Origin: Bergeyella porcorum
GTDB taxonomy: Bacteria; Bacteroidota; Bacteroidia; Flavobacteriales; Weeksellaceae
Direction: 5' to 3'
DNA length: 64,000 nucleotides
NCBI RefSeq assembly: GCF_042427575.1
Contig: NZ_JBHMFD010000014.1
Span: 7,606 to 71,605, forward strand
Shown in pieces: positions 33,691 to 43,037 of this stretch (positions are counted from its first letter, which is position 1; the number at the start of each line of letters is the position of its first letter). The translations under genes and the position numbers were made by a program. Below the pieces are notes generated by a model. The model was not told the origin of the DNA and did no database searches. It saw only the letters and a list, made by a program, of their open reading frames with translations.

Positions 33691-35814
33691 ATGAATCCGC
33701 AGTTATTTGACCTTGTAGAGCATACCAGCCGTAGCATTTTCCTTACGGGGAAAGCAGGAACGGGGAAGACCACTTTCCTCAATAATTTTGTCGCCAAAAC
33801 CAGAAAAAAACACATCATTGTAGCTCCCACAGGAATTGCCGCTATCAATGCGGGTGGGGTTACCATCCACTCGATGTTTGGATTACCACTGCGACCTTTC
33901 CTGCCCACTACAGAGCGTATAGACAGCCAATTGGGCAATAATATTGCCGATTTGATGGGGCATTTCAAATATCGAAAAGAAAAGCTTAAACTTTTGCGAG
34001 AGATAGAACTCATCATCATAGATGAGGTCTCTATGCTCCGTGCTGATGTTTTGGATATGATGGATTTCTCGTTGCGTTTTGTTCGCCGCAATCAGTTGCC
34101 TTTCGGAGGCGTGCAGATGCTGTTCATAGGAGATTTACATCAGTTGCCACCAGTAGTTCGGGATGAACATCTTTTGTCCCAATATTACCCATCGCCATTT
34201 TTTTTCAGTGCTTTGGCGGTGCAAAATCTCAATTTGGTTACCATAGAACTTACCAAAGTCTATCGGCAGAAAGACGAGGATTTTTTAGAAATTCTCAATG
34301 CCATTAGAGATGGTGATGCTAAGGGGATAGACTTTGAACTATTAAACTCCAGATACCAGCCAGATTTTGAACCAAAGGAAGAAACCTACATCTATCTTAC
34401 CTCTCACAATCGCATTGCTGATGATATCAATCAGAAAAAACTGAGTGATTTGCCCAGTCCATCATACTTTTATGAAGCCAAAATTGTAGGTGATTTTAAA
34501 GAAAGCCAATATCCCAACGATGTAAAATTGGAACTGAAAGTAGGTTCGCAAGTGATGTTCATCCGAAATGATGCTACCCACGAACGCAAATACTTCAATG
34601 GAAAATTAGCCGAAATTGTACGCCTTACGGGGGACGATATCTATGTACTGATAGAAGGAAGTAATGAGGAGTACAAACTGAAAAAAGAAGTCTGGGAAAA
34701 TAAAAAATATACCCTAAGCAAGGATAAGAGCATAGAGGAAGAAGTATTGGGCAGTTTTGAGCAATACCCTATCCGCCTGGCTTGGGCGGTTACCATTCAT
34801 AAATCTCAAGGGCTTACCTTTGATAGGGTGATTATCGATGCGGGGCAATCCTTTGCTTCGGGGCAGGTCTATGTTGCCTTGTCGCGTTGTCGTACTTTGG
34901 AGGGCATTGTTTTAAAATCCAAAATTACCCCCGAGGTGATTTTTAGCGATAAAAGGGTGGTAGGCTTCCAAGATACTACCAATGCCAACGATAAGATAGA
35001 GCAGATGGTAAGCGTTGAAAAATACGATTACAGCACCCAAAAAGTGATACAACGCCTAGATTGCCAATGGCTAAAAAATGAAATAGAAAACTGGTATAAA
35101 GCTGCTACAGAAAGCAAAAAGCTGAATCAGGAAACGGTGAAGCAACTGTATTTCACCATCAAATCCGAAGCAGAACTCCTCTATCCTATCCACGAGAAAT
35201 TTGGGAAAATCCTTCAGCAAAAAATCAAAAAACACATTGAAGGCAATGAAGCTTGGAGCGATGTAGAAACCAAAGCCAAAGGTGCCGTAAAATTTTTCTT
35301 TGATAATATTAATGAGAAAATCTTTGACCCTTTCAAAACATTTTATGCAGAAACCAAAGGAGCCACAGGGCTGAAAGGCTACAATGATATTGCCAGAACT
35401 CTCCTTGGAGATATGGAAGATTACCTTACCGATTTGCAAGACCTTCAGCTTCTAGAAACGCCTCTTTTTGATACCGATAATAAGAAAGGAATAAGCATTG
35501 CTGTAAAAAAAGTGCCTACCCATATTCTTACTTGGCAACTCTTTGAGCAGGGAAAATCCGTAGCGGAAATTGCCAAAGAACGCGGCGTGCTAAAACCTAC
35601 CATCATAGGGCATTTTACAAAATTTGCAGAAAATGGCACCCTCTCCAATGAGGATTTGAAACGCATTATTCCGAAAGAAAAAATAGAAACTTTTAAACAA
35701 CTGCACCAAGAGGAAACTTTTGACAATCTCAACGATTGGAAAAAACATCTCCCCGATGATTTTGAATTTGGAGAAATCCGCTTGCTATGGACTTTTTTTG
35801 ATAGAAAAGATTAG
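33691..35814 (+). CDS. Pif1/RecD-like superfamily 1 helicase with C-terminal helix-turn-helix
   Basis: ATP-dependent 5'-3' DNA helicase related to Pif1 and RecD. ATG 33691 opens directly into the P-loop region (FLTGKAGTGKTTFLNNF) and yields 707 residues. Further motifs: VAPTGIAAINAGG (Ia), IIIDEVSML (II), FIGDLHQLPP (III), and near residues 365-420 the VTIHKSQGLTFD and YVALSRCRTLEGI motifs V and VI. The last about 100 residues hold a helix-turn-helix of the HTH_40 type (EQGKSVAEIAKERGV). Probably acts in genome maintenance. Confidence 0.92.
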   Translation: MNPQLFDLVEHTSRSIFLTGKAGTGKTTFLNNFVAKTRKKHIIVAPTGIAAINAGGVTIHSMFGLPLRPFLPTTERIDSQLGNNIADLMGHFKYRKEKLKLLREIELIIIDEVSMLRADVLDMMDFSLRFVRRNQLPFGGVQMLFIGDLHQLPPVVRDEHLLSQYYPSPFFFSALAVQNLNLVTIELTKVYRQKDEDFLEILNAIRDGDAKGIDFELLNSRYQPDFEPKEETYIYLTSHNRIADDINQKKLSDLPSPSYFYEAKIVGDFKESQYPNDVKLELKVGSQVMFIRNDATHERKYFNGKLAEIVRLTGDDIYVLIEGSNEEYKLKKEVWENKKYTLSKDKSIEEEVLGSFEQYPIRLAWAVTIHKSQGLTFDRVIIDAGQSFASGQVYVALSRCRTLEGIVLKSKITPEVIFSDKRVVGFQDTTNANDKIEQMVSVEKYDYSTQKVIQRLDCQWLKNEIENWYKAATESKKLNQETVKQLYFTIKSEAELLYPIHEKFGKILQQKIKKHIEGNEAWSDVETKAKGAVKFFFDNINEKIFDPFKTFYAETKGATGLKGYNDIARTLLGDMEDYLTDLQDLQLLETPLFDTDNKKGISIAVKKVPTHILTWQLFEQGKSVAEIAKERGVLKPTIIGHFTKFAENGTLSNEDLKRIIPKEKIETFKQLHQEETFDNLNDWKKHLPDDFEFGEIRLLWTFFDRKD

Positions 35815-35829
35815 CCTAAAGAATTTTTC

Positions 35830-36186
35830 CTAAAACCGCTGCTCCAGCTCTATACTTACGCCTTTCATTTCGCCTTGCATTGGTGGCGAGGTTTTGGTGA
35901 GTTTCACTTTGATAAAACCAATGGTAGGGAAACACTCGTGAATTTTTCTAATGATTCTCCCTGCTACATATTCTAATAACTGGGATGGGATAGCCATCTC
36001 TTGATGGATGATGCTATTCACTTCGGCATAATTGATGGTATCTGACAAATCATCGGTTTGAGCGGCTTTCCACAAATCTGTGTGCAACTCTACATTGACC
36101 AAATAGTAAGTTCCCGTAAGGGTTTCCTCTGGCAAAACACCGTGATAAGCGTAGATTTTAATATCTTCAAGAATAATTTTAGGCAT
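35830..36186 (-). CDS. folB: Dihydroneopterin aldolase FolB
   Basis: Converts dihydroneopterin to hydroxymethyl-dihydropterin in folate synthesis. The start is placed at 36184-36186 (MPKIILEDIKIYAYHG) because it gives the normal length of 118 residues. Motifs: YAYHGVLPEE with the substrate-binding Glu, DTINYAEVNSIIHQE, LLEYVAGRI and the C-terminal VKLTKTSPPM. It lies 9 bases beyond nadA on the same strand. Confidence 0.94.
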   Translation of the reverse strand: MPKIILEDIKIYAYHGVLPEETLTGTYYLVNVELHTDLWKAAQTDDLSDTINYAEVNSIIHQEMAIPSQLLEYVAGRIIRKIHECFPTIGFIKVKLTKTSPPMQGEMKGVSIELEQRF

Positions 36187-36234
36187 AGGGATAAGGGATA
36201 AATTAAGGTTGAGTTTTATGCTCAACCTTGGTTT

Positions 36235-37227
36235 TTATTTTATACTTTGAGACAGTTCCAGCATTTTTTCAATTGGTGCTAAGGCTTTTAGTCTTAGGTC
36301 TTCATCGATGGTGATTTCTGGAAGTTCATATTTCATACAAAGGTATAGTTTCTCTAAGGTATTGCGTTTCATAAAGAAACACTCCGAACAATTGCAGCTT
36401 TCATCAAATACCAAGGCAGGTATCAGCGTTTTGTGTGGAGCTCTTTTTTTCATTTCGTGTAAGATACCCTCTTCCGTAGCGATGATGAATTGTGTAGCTT
36501 CATCTTTCTCCACAAAATTGAGCAATGCCGAAGTAGAACCAATAAAATGGGCTAATTCCAAAACAGGTTCTTCACTTTCTGGATGGGCGATGAGCTTAGC
36601 CTCAGGATGTTCTGCCAGTTGCTTTGCAATTCGCTCCATAGAAAAAGCTTCGTGGACAATGCAGCTTCCATCCCAAAGAATCATTTCCCTTCCTGTTTTT
36701 TTAGAGAGGTAGCGTCCCAAGTTTTTATCGGGAGCAAAGATGATGGGGCGGTCGGCTGGCAATGCATTGATGATGGTTTCTGCATTAGAACTGGTAACAA
36801 TAATGTCTGATTCTGCTTTGGTCTCCGCATTACAATTGATATAAGTAGCCACCAAAGCATCAGGATGTTGGGCTCTCATCGCTCTCAGTCCTTCTCCACT
36901 ACAGCCATCGGCTAAAGAGCATCCTGCTTCCACATCTGGCAAAACCACTTTTTTGGTTGGATTGAGAATTTTTGCAGCTTCTGCCATAAAGTGAACGCCG
37001 CAGAAGGCTATCATATCCGCATCGGTATCTTTTGCTTGTCTTGCCAATTGTAGAGAATCTCCAAGGAAATCTGCAATATCTTGAATCTCTGCTGGCTGAT
37101 AATAATGGGCAAGAATCACCGCATTTTTCTCTTTTTTGAGGTCTAAAATTGCCTGAATCAAATCATCTTCCTGAGGGATTACAAGGTCTTTAATATCTAA
37201 TAAGTTTTTAACTGGATTATTGCTCAT
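36235..37227 (-). CDS. nadA: Quinolinate synthase NadA
   Basis: Iron-sulfur enzyme that condenses iminoaspartate with DHAP to quinolinate for NAD synthesis. The 330 residues include the N-terminal ILAHYYQPAEIQDIADFLGDS and the three-cysteine cluster ligands: Cys in IAFCGVHFMAEAAKIL, Cys in LADGCSGEGL, and Cys near CNCSECFFMKRNTLEKLY. The EFFxxHPE-type segment is LIAHPESEEPVLELA. It lies 10 bases after gmk and is probably cotranscribed with yicC-gmk-nadA-folB. Confidence 0.96.
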   Translation of the reverse strand: MSNNPVKNLLDIKDLVIPQEDDLIQAILDLKKEKNAVILAHYYQPAEIQDIADFLGDSLQLARQAKDTDADMIAFCGVHFMAEAAKILNPTKKVVLPDVEAGCSLADGCSGEGLRAMRAQHPDALVATYINCNAETKAESDIIVTSSNAETIINALPADRPIIFAPDKNLGRYLSKKTGREMILWDGSCIVHEAFSMERIAKQLAEHPEAKLIAHPESEEPVLELAHFIGSTSALLNFVEKDEATQFIIATEEGILHEMKKRAPHKTLIPALVFDESCNCSECFFMKRNTLEKLYLCMKYELPEITIDEDLRLKALAPIEKMLELSQSIK

Positions 37228-37236
37228 AGTATAAAA

Positions 37237-37803
37237 TTAGGCTTCGTTAATAAAATGATGAATCAAGGATTCTATTTCTTTTTTTGCATCGTCCAAATGA
37301 AGATTGACCACCGTTTTATCAAACGCGTTCTGATGTCCGAGTTCCTCTTCAGCTTTGGCTACTCTCACACGGATGGTTTCTGCATCATCGGTATTTCTAT
37401 TAATTAATCTTCGTTCCAATTCTTCAATGGAAGGTGGCATTATAAAGATGGATAAGGCTTGGTTTTTAAAATATTTTTTCAGGGCAATACCGCCTTTCAC
37501 ATCTACATCAAAGATGACAGTTTTACCTTGTTTCCAGATGCGTTCTACTTCAGTTTTTAGAGTGCCGTAGAATTTATCGGTATAGACTTCTTCGTACTCT
37601 ACAAATTCTCCATTGCTTATTTTGGCTCTAAAATCTTCAGGAGTTAAAAAATGATAATCTACGCCGTGTTTCTCCTCTCCGCGAGGTTGCCTTGTGGTAC
37701 ACGAAATAGAAAAAGACAGCTCTGGAAAGGTTTCTAAAGCGTGTTTTACCAAGGTGGTTTTACCACTACCCGATGGGGCTGAAAATATGATAACTTTGTT
37801 CAT
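37237..37803 (-). CDS. gmk: Guanylate kinase
   Basis: Phosphorylates GMP to GDP. From ATG 37803 (MNKVIIFSAPSGSGKTTL) it is 188 residues, the usual size; the alternative five codons upstream would overlap yicC more. The P-loop is residues 8-17, and the GMP-binding part includes SISCTTRQPRGEEKHGVDYHF, with a lid region IVRVAKAEEEL-type helix. It slightly overlaps the yicC region on its 5' side. Confidence 0.96.
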   Translation of the reverse strand: MNKVIIFSAPSGSGKTTLVKHALETFPELSFSISCTTRQPRGEEKHGVDYHFLTPEDFRAKISNGEFVEYEEVYTDKFYGTLKTEVERIWKQGKTVIFDVDVKGGIALKKYFKNQALSIFIMPPSIEELERRLINRNTDDAETIRVRVAKAEEELGHQNAFDKTVVNLHLDDAKKEIESLIHHFINEA

Positions 37804-37807
37804 TTTT

Positions 37808-38665
37808 TTAAAGGACATTCAGGGTTTGTTCTTTTATTTTTTCGAGGTCGTCTTTCATCATCACTACCAGTTTTTGAATTTCAGCGTGATTAGCTTTAGA
37901 CCCTAGGGTGTTGATTTCTCTACCAATTTCTTGGGCTATAAATCCTAGTTTTTTACCATTCAGTTCTTCCTGCGTCATCACATCAAGATAATATTTCAGA
38001 TGCTGAGCAAGCCTCACTTTCTCCTCCGATACATCTAGTTTCTCTGCATAATATGCCATTTCCTGATAAAATCTGGTTTCGTCTAGGTTTTCAAACTCCT
38101 TCAGCGTTGCTTTATAACGCTCTTTAACCCCCGTTAGACGCTCGTCTTCATAAGGTTCTACGGCAGAAAGATTATTTTTAATACGCTCAATATTTTTAGA
38201 TAATTCTTGCTCTAGGGTTTTGCCTTCTGTTTTTCTAAATTCAACAAATTTTTCTAAGGCTTGAGCAGTAAGATGAGAAAGATAAAGCCATTCTTCTTCC
38301 GCCAATTCTTCTGGTTTGGAAGAAATCGCTTCTGGCATTCTTACAGCCATTTTTAGGTACTCAAACTCTGGGGCATCATTGGCCAGACTTTTCAGCTCCT
38401 TCATATAAGATGCTACCAATTCTTTATTGATTTTCACATCATTACAATCATCCAGCGTTTCATAGTTGATATAGCAATCCACTTTTCCCCGCATAATACC
38501 ATCATTCAGCATTTTTCTCAAATCAAATTCTTTTTCCTTGTATCGAAGAGGGACGCGGATGTTCAGGTCAAAAGTTTTGCTATTGAGAGATTTGATTTCT
38601 ATGGTTATTTTTTTTCCTCCAAAAATTCCTTCGGCTCTTCCAAAGCCTGTCATTGATAAAATCAT
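37808..38665 (-). CDS. yicC: YicC/YloC family endoribonuclease
   Basis: Endoribonuclease family implicated in RNA turnover. The 285-residue product starts with the hallmark MILSMTGFGRAEG, includes IKSLNSKTFDLNIRVPLR, and ends with KKLGFIAQEIGREINTLGSKANHAEIQKLVVMMKDDLEKIKEQTLNVL-type helix, which is the conserved C-terminal domain. It lies immediately upstream of gmk, the classic yicC-gmk arrangement. Confidence 0.95.
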   Translation of the reverse strand: MILSMTGFGRAEGIFGGKKITIEIKSLNSKTFDLNIRVPLRYKEKEFDLRKMLNDGIMRGKVDCYINYETLDDCNDVKINKELVASYMKELKSLANDAPEFEYLKMAVRMPEAISSKPEELAEEEWLYLSHLTAQALEKFVEFRKTEGKTLEQELSKNIERIKNNLSAVEPYEDERLTGVKERYKATLKEFENLDETRFYQEMAYYAEKLDVSEEKVRLAQHLKYYLDVMTQEELNGKKLGFIAQEIGREINTLGSKANHAEIQKLVVMMKDDLEKIKEQTLNVL

Positions 38666-38847
38666 ACCTACGAAATTAATTCCACAAAAATAACGGATTT
38701 TAAATTAATATTTTCCATTGATAGAGATTATTTTCACTGAGGTTAGGTTAAATCCCATTGGGGTGAGGTTGGTAATTTCATTAAATTAGTCCCCAGAAAA
38801 AGCGATTAGAAACACTTTGTGGATTTTATAAGATTAAAACTGCTAAA

Positions 38848-39225
38848 ATGAATATAGAAGATATTTATGAATTTTGCTCTGCGTTGCCAGATGTAGAAGA
38901 GGATTTTCCATTTGATGAACAGACGCTGGTATTCAAGACTCACGGAAAAATCTTTTTGCTTTGTGGCTTAGATGCTGTGCCTTTGCGTATCAACCTCAAG
39001 TGTCAGCCCGATTTGGCGGAAGAACTCCGTGCAGACTATGAACCACATATCATTGGAGGGTATCATATGAACAAAAAGCATTGGAATACGGTTTATGTAG
39101 AATCTTTGTCGGTAGATTTGGTGAAGAAAATGATTGTCCATTCCTATGAGGAAATTCTGAAAAAACTTCCACTCAAAACTCGGAAAGAACTGAAATATGA
39201 GTTTGAAAACCCTTTTGAAGATTAA
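38848..39225 (+). CDS. MmcQ/YjbR family protein (copy 2)
   Basis: The 125-residue paralogue of the gene at 12228-12602. The central 75 residues (from FPFDEQTLVFKTHGKIF to HMNKKHWNTVYVE) are nearly unchanged, while both ends have diverged (EFENPFED at the C-terminus). It is a lone gene between yicC and the AspT-like transporter, with no sign of the other cassette genes. Function as for copy 1: unproven, possibly nucleic-acid binding. Confidence 0.88.
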   Translation: MNIEDIYEFCSALPDVEEDFPFDEQTLVFKTHGKIFLLCGLDAVPLRINLKCQPDLAEELRADYEPHIIGGYHMNKKHWNTVYVESLSVDLVKKMIVHSYEEILKKLPLKTRKELKYEFENPFED

Positions 39226-39346
39226 CTTTAAGAGAGGTAATCAATAGAAAATGAGGCTAATGCTTAAGAAATGAAATAGTTGTATAGAATGTGACAGGAC
39301 TGACAAACTTCATTCTAAATTAATACAACCTATGCAAAGAATGCTT

Positions 39347-39354
39347 TAATTTTG
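39347..39354 (+). promoter_or_regulatory. -7 box for the AspT-like transporter
   Basis: TAATTTTG matches TAnnTTTG, 19 bases before the ATG. Confidence 0.45.
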
Positions 39355-39373
39355 TACGGAAAAATTTATTAAT

Positions 39374-41062
39374 ATGTTCGATTGGCTCAAACATCTTTTA
39401 TTACCCGTTGAAAATCCATCCATCATTCAGTCGCTCATTGTGATTATGCTGGCGATTGGTACGGGTATTTTTATTGGACGCATCAAAATCGCCAAGGTAT
39501 CCTTAGGGGTTTCGGCGGTAATGTTCACGGGGCTTTTGCTCGGTCATTTAGGGTATAGAATCAATGAAGAGATTTTAGATTTCATCAGAGACTTTGGACT
39601 TATCCTATTCGTTTACGCTGTGGGGATACAGGTAGGTCCTTCGTTTTTTTCATCGTTCAAAAGTGAAGGACTAAAATTTAATCTACTCGCTGTTTCTTGT
39701 GTCCTTTTGGGTGGAGTAATTACCATTGGTTTGTTTAAACTCACTGGTTTGAATATTGAAAATTTGGTAGGGATTATGTCTGGCTCCGTTACCAATACAC
39801 CAGGGCTGGGAGCAGCTAAAAGCACCTTAGCAGAGATTAAAATGCAGTTTCCAGAGAAAGTGTTTGATGACCCTGCCATTGGCTACGCCATCACTTATCC
39901 ACTTGGGGTAATGGGCATTATCGTGGTGATTATCGTTTCCAAAATCATTCTAAAAATCCATCCCGAAAAGGAAATGCGACTCTTCCGATTGGCAAAAATA
40001 AAGACAGAATTACCCGTCATCAGTAAAAAAATAAGAATTACCAATCCCGATGTGGTAGGGAAAACCCTGCACCAGCTCACCTCCGAAAGTGGAAAAAACA
40101 TTGTGATTTCAAGGCTAAAACATAGCGGTTCGGAAGCGGTTTCTTCGCCTACGCTAGATACCCATATCAAAATGCGAGATGTCCTAATGCTGGTAGGCGT
40201 AGAAAAAGATTTGGAAGAATTTACCCAAACCGTAGGAAGACCTTCTACCGACCAATTTATAGAAACAGGAAGTGATATCATAGCAAAGAATTTCTTCGTG
40301 ACCAAAGAATCTGCAATGCACAAAAAACTTTCAGAATTAGACCTTTACAATCAGTACGATTTAAAGGTAACAAGGGTGTTCCGTGCAGGAAAAGAAATGC
40401 TGGCTCGCCCTTCTTTGGAACTGTTTTATGGTGATAAAATACGCATTGTAGGAACAGAAGACTCTCTAAAACAAGCCGAAAACATCATCGGAAATTCAGA
40501 GAAAAAATTGATGGAGCCCGATTTTCTTTCGCTTTTCGGTGGATTGCTCATCGGTATTATTGTAGGTTCTATTCCCATTATGATTCCATCACTTCCCGTA
40601 CCTATCAAACTTGGTTTTGCAGCAGGCCCGTTGATTACGGCATTATTCATTAGCCGATATGGTGGCATCTCTTTCATTCATTCGTATTTCAATAGTGGTG
40701 CTATTTACTTTATGAAAGATTTTGGCATCTGTCTATTCTTCGCTGCGGTGGGCGTACACGCGGGAGAAGGCTTTTATGAAAACTTCGTGAAATACAACGG
40801 CTGGACTTGGTTGCTCTATGGCTCTTCGATTACTTTCATTCCATTGATACTAATGGTGTTCATTGGGCGATATTTTATGAAGATTAATTTCTTGCAACTA
40901 TCGGGCATTATGAGTGGTAGCTATACAGATCCTGCCGCATTGTCTTTCAGTACATCGTATTTGGAGAGTGATGTGCCGTTGCAAAGCTACGCACAAGTTT
41001 ATCCTTTGGTAACGATATTCAGGATTTTTGTTGCTCAGATTTTAATTTTGCTATTGGCGTAG
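39374..41062 (+). CDS. AspT/YidE/YbjL family transporter
   Basis: Inner-membrane antiporter of the AAEx family (562 residues). Two blocks of about five transmembrane helices (residues about 10-185 and 385-560) flank two RCK_C/TrkA_C regulatory domains (residues about 205-370, e.g. NPDVVGKTLHQL and LSELDLYNQYDLKVTRVFRAG). The conserved GIMSGSVTNTPGLGAA and SGIMSGSYTDPAAL motifs mark the two halves. The substrate (aspartate, alanine or other) is unknown. It is followed by a strong bidirectional terminator. Confidence 0.9.
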   Translation: MFDWLKHLLLPVENPSIIQSLIVIMLAIGTGIFIGRIKIAKVSLGVSAVMFTGLLLGHLGYRINEEILDFIRDFGLILFVYAVGIQVGPSFFSSFKSEGLKFNLLAVSCVLLGGVITIGLFKLTGLNIENLVGIMSGSVTNTPGLGAAKSTLAEIKMQFPEKVFDDPAIGYAITYPLGVMGIIVVIIVSKIILKIHPEKEMRLFRLAKIKTELPVISKKIRITNPDVVGKTLHQLTSESGKNIVISRLKHSGSEAVSSPTLDTHIKMRDVLMLVGVEKDLEEFTQTVGRPSTDQFIETGSDIIAKNFFVTKESAMHKKLSELDLYNQYDLKVTRVFRAGKEMLARPSLELFYGDKIRIVGTEDSLKQAENIIGNSEKKLMEPDFLSLFGGLLIGIIVGSIPIMIPSLPVPIKLGFAAGPLITALFISRYGGISFIHSYFNSGAIYFMKDFGICLFFAAVGVHAGEGFYENFVKYNGWTWLLYGSSITFIPLILMVFIGRYFMKINFLQLSGIMSGSYTDPAALSFSTSYLESDVPLQSYAQVYPLVTIFRIFVAQILILLLA

Positions 41063-41081
41063 AATATATTGTCAATCAAAA

Positions 41082-41119
41082 AAAATAAAGGACGAAATTT
41101 CGCATTCGTCCTTTATTTT
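41082..41119. terminator. Bidirectional terminator
   Basis: AAAATAAAGGACGAA / TTCGTCCTTTATTTT, a 15-bp stem with an 8-base loop, between convergent genes. Confidence 0.92.
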
Positions 41120-41137
41120 TTACTTCAATAGAAAGAA

Positions 41138-41647
41138 TTAGTTCTTAAAAATCGGAACATTGCTGCACGCTTCCCCAAACATTAGGGATTTCACAAGAGG
41201 TTTCAGTTGTTCTACCAGTTCAATGTAAGCATTGACAGGGATGGTGTCTTCAGAGCAACCTTTTACGAGGACGCGTTGGTCTTTAAGTTCAGAAAAATCA
41301 TAAGTGTGAATCGCCTGATGCATCAGTAGCATTTCCAAATCTTCTCGCGTACCATAGACCACTTTTTTTGCCACGCCTGTAAGCTTCGCGGTAAGCAGAA
41401 AATACGCCCAAAGTGGAATGATCGCCTCTTCAGAATTGTAAATATACACATAAGCATCGGCATAATCCTCAGTTTTTAGATTTTTCACTTTCTCGCGAAA
41501 GTCCTTCTCTTTCAAGATTAAACCTTCCCAAAGAAAGTCTTTTAAATCAATTCCCTTGCGTTCACCTTTAGGCAAAAGGTCAGACAAATCAAAGTTTATC
41601 AATCCACTTTCCGCTACTTTATTCTTTATTTCTAAATCTTCTTGCAT
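41138..41647 (-). CDS. DUF2480 family protein
   Basis: The 169-residue soluble protein of the DUF2480 family, known mainly from Bacteroidota. ATG 41647 (MQEDLEIKNKVAESGLINFDL) is chosen because the family starts here and an upstream start would be atypical. Recognisable parts: GLINFDLSDLLPKGERKGIDLKDFLWEGL, AIIPLWAYFLL, and a cysteine-bearing RVLVKGCSEDTIPVNAY. Function unknown. It is divergent from a small ORF and lpxB. Confidence 0.88.
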   Translation of the reverse strand: MQEDLEIKNKVAESGLINFDLSDLLPKGERKGIDLKDFLWEGLILKEKDFREKVKNLKTEDYADAYVYIYNSEEAIIPLWAYFLLTAKLTGVAKKVVYGTREDLEMLLMHQAIHTYDFSELKDQRVLVKGCSEDTIPVNAYIELVEQLKPLVKSLMFGEACSNVPIFKN

Positions 41648-41700
41648 TTTCTTTATCTTTGAAAACAAAATTAAACTTATTTTTTTGAAACCCAAACTTT

Positions 41701-41904
41701 ATGAATTTGCAACAATTGAAACAAGAGTTAAAACTAAGCATAGATAGTACAGAAGATATGGAAATTTTGAAATTGGTGGAGCATCTTCTCAGAGTTTGCA
41801 AACGCCCATCTTCTGAAGAAATTGCCGAAAATACTTTTGAAGAGCAAGCGGGACAAATCAATGAGTGGGCAGATGAAGTGGAACAAATTTTTGGAAAATC
41901 ATAA
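41701..41904 (+). CDS. Small acidic protein, unknown
   Basis: Not recognised. It has 67 residues and is strongly acidic in the C-terminal half (EEIAENTFEEQAGQINEWADEVE), with a helical N-terminus (MNLQQLKQELKLSIDST). Size and composition are like small antitoxins or addiction-module components, but no toxin gene lies beside it. It precedes lpxB by 13 bases, so it may simply be cotranscribed with it. Confidence 0.5.
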   Translation: MNLQQLKQELKLSIDSTEDMEILKLVEHLLRVCKRPSSEEIAENTFEEQAGQINEWADEVEQIFGKS

Positions 41905-41917
41905 GCATATTATACCT

Positions 41918-43024
41918 ATGAAATATTATATCATTGCAGGAGAAGCCTCGGGAGACTTGCACGGGAGCAATCTAATGAAATCTATTTTAAAGAAAGATTC
42001 TAATGCAGAATTTCGCTTTTGGGGAGGCGATTTAATGGCTGCTGTTGCCCAGCAAGAACCTGTAAAACATTATCGGGATTTAGCCTTTATGGGCTTTATA
42101 GAAGTAGTGCAGAATTTAGGCACGATTCTGAAAAACATCAAGCTTTGCAAAAAAGATATTCAAGCGTATCGTCCCGATGTATTGGTGCTGGTAGATTATC
42201 CAGGTTTTAATCTGCGTATTGCTCAGTTTGCAAAGTCGCTAGGCATCCGAGTGGTGTATTATATTTCGCCACAGCTTTGGGCGTGGAAGGAAGGTCGTGT
42301 AAAGACCATCAAACAATATGTGGATGATATGCTCGTGATTCTTCCTTTTGAAAAAGATTTTTATAAAAAACATCAGATAGAAGCTCATTTTGTAGGACAC
42401 CCACTATTGGATGCCATCTCTGATTTGAAACCTATTGACACCGAACAATTCCGAGCCGAGCACCAGTTGAATAGCAATCCCATCATCGCTCTGCTTCCAG
42501 GCTCTCGAAAGCAAGAGGTAGAAAAGATGCTGGCAATGATGCTGTCGGTTCGTTCACATTTCCCAGATTATCAATTTGTCATTGCGGGAGCTCCAAGTTT
42601 GCCTCCATCATTCTATGAGAAATATGTGGATGACAATGTTCACTTCGTATCCAATAAAACCTACGACTTGCTCCGATGTTCCCAAGCGGCATTGGTAACT
42701 TCGGGAACGGCAACTTTAGAAACAGCACTTTTGGGGATTCCAGAGGTGGTTTGTTATCGTGGAAGTGCTATTTCCTATGCCATTGCAAAGCGATTGGTAA
42801 AGCATATTCGTTATATTTCCTTAGTGAATTTAATAATGGATAGAGAAGTGGTGAAAGAATTGATACAGAATGATTTAACTACGGAAAATCTGGTAAAAGA
42901 ATTAAATTTAATTTTGAATGAAAACCGCCATCGGATTTTGGAAGATTATGCCGAACTTAGACAAAAATTGGGCGGAAAAGGTGCCAGCGATAATGCCGCA
43001 GAAATCATTGTAAGTAAGGATTAA
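41918..43024 (+). CDS. lpxB: Lipid-A-disaccharide synthase
   Basis: Condenses UDP-2,3-diacylglucosamine with lipid X in lipid A synthesis, at the cytoplasmic membrane. ATG 41918 (MKYYIIAGEASGDLHGSNLM) matches the family's start and gives 368 residues. Motifs: FWGGDLM, VDYPGFNLRIA, YYISPQLWAWKEGRVKTI, ALLPGSRKQEV, and SGTATLETALLGIPEVVCYR. It lies 13 bases before comEC. Confidence 0.95.
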   Translation: MKYYIIAGEASGDLHGSNLMKSILKKDSNAEFRFWGGDLMAAVAQQEPVKHYRDLAFMGFIEVVQNLGTILKNIKLCKKDIQAYRPDVLVLVDYPGFNLRIAQFAKSLGIRVVYYISPQLWAWKEGRVKTIKQYVDDMLVILPFEKDFYKKHQIEAHFVGHPLLDAISDLKPIDTEQFRAEHQLNSNPIIALLPGSRKQEVEKMLAMMLSVRSHFPDYQFVIAGAPSLPPSFYEKYVDDNVHFVSNKTYDLLRCSQAALVTSGTATLETALLGIPEVVCYRGSAISYAIAKRLVKHIRYISLVNLIMDREVVKELIQNDLTTENLVKELNLILNENRHRILEDYAELRQKLGGKGASDNAAEIIVSKD

Positions 43025-43037
43025 ATAAAAAAAGACG

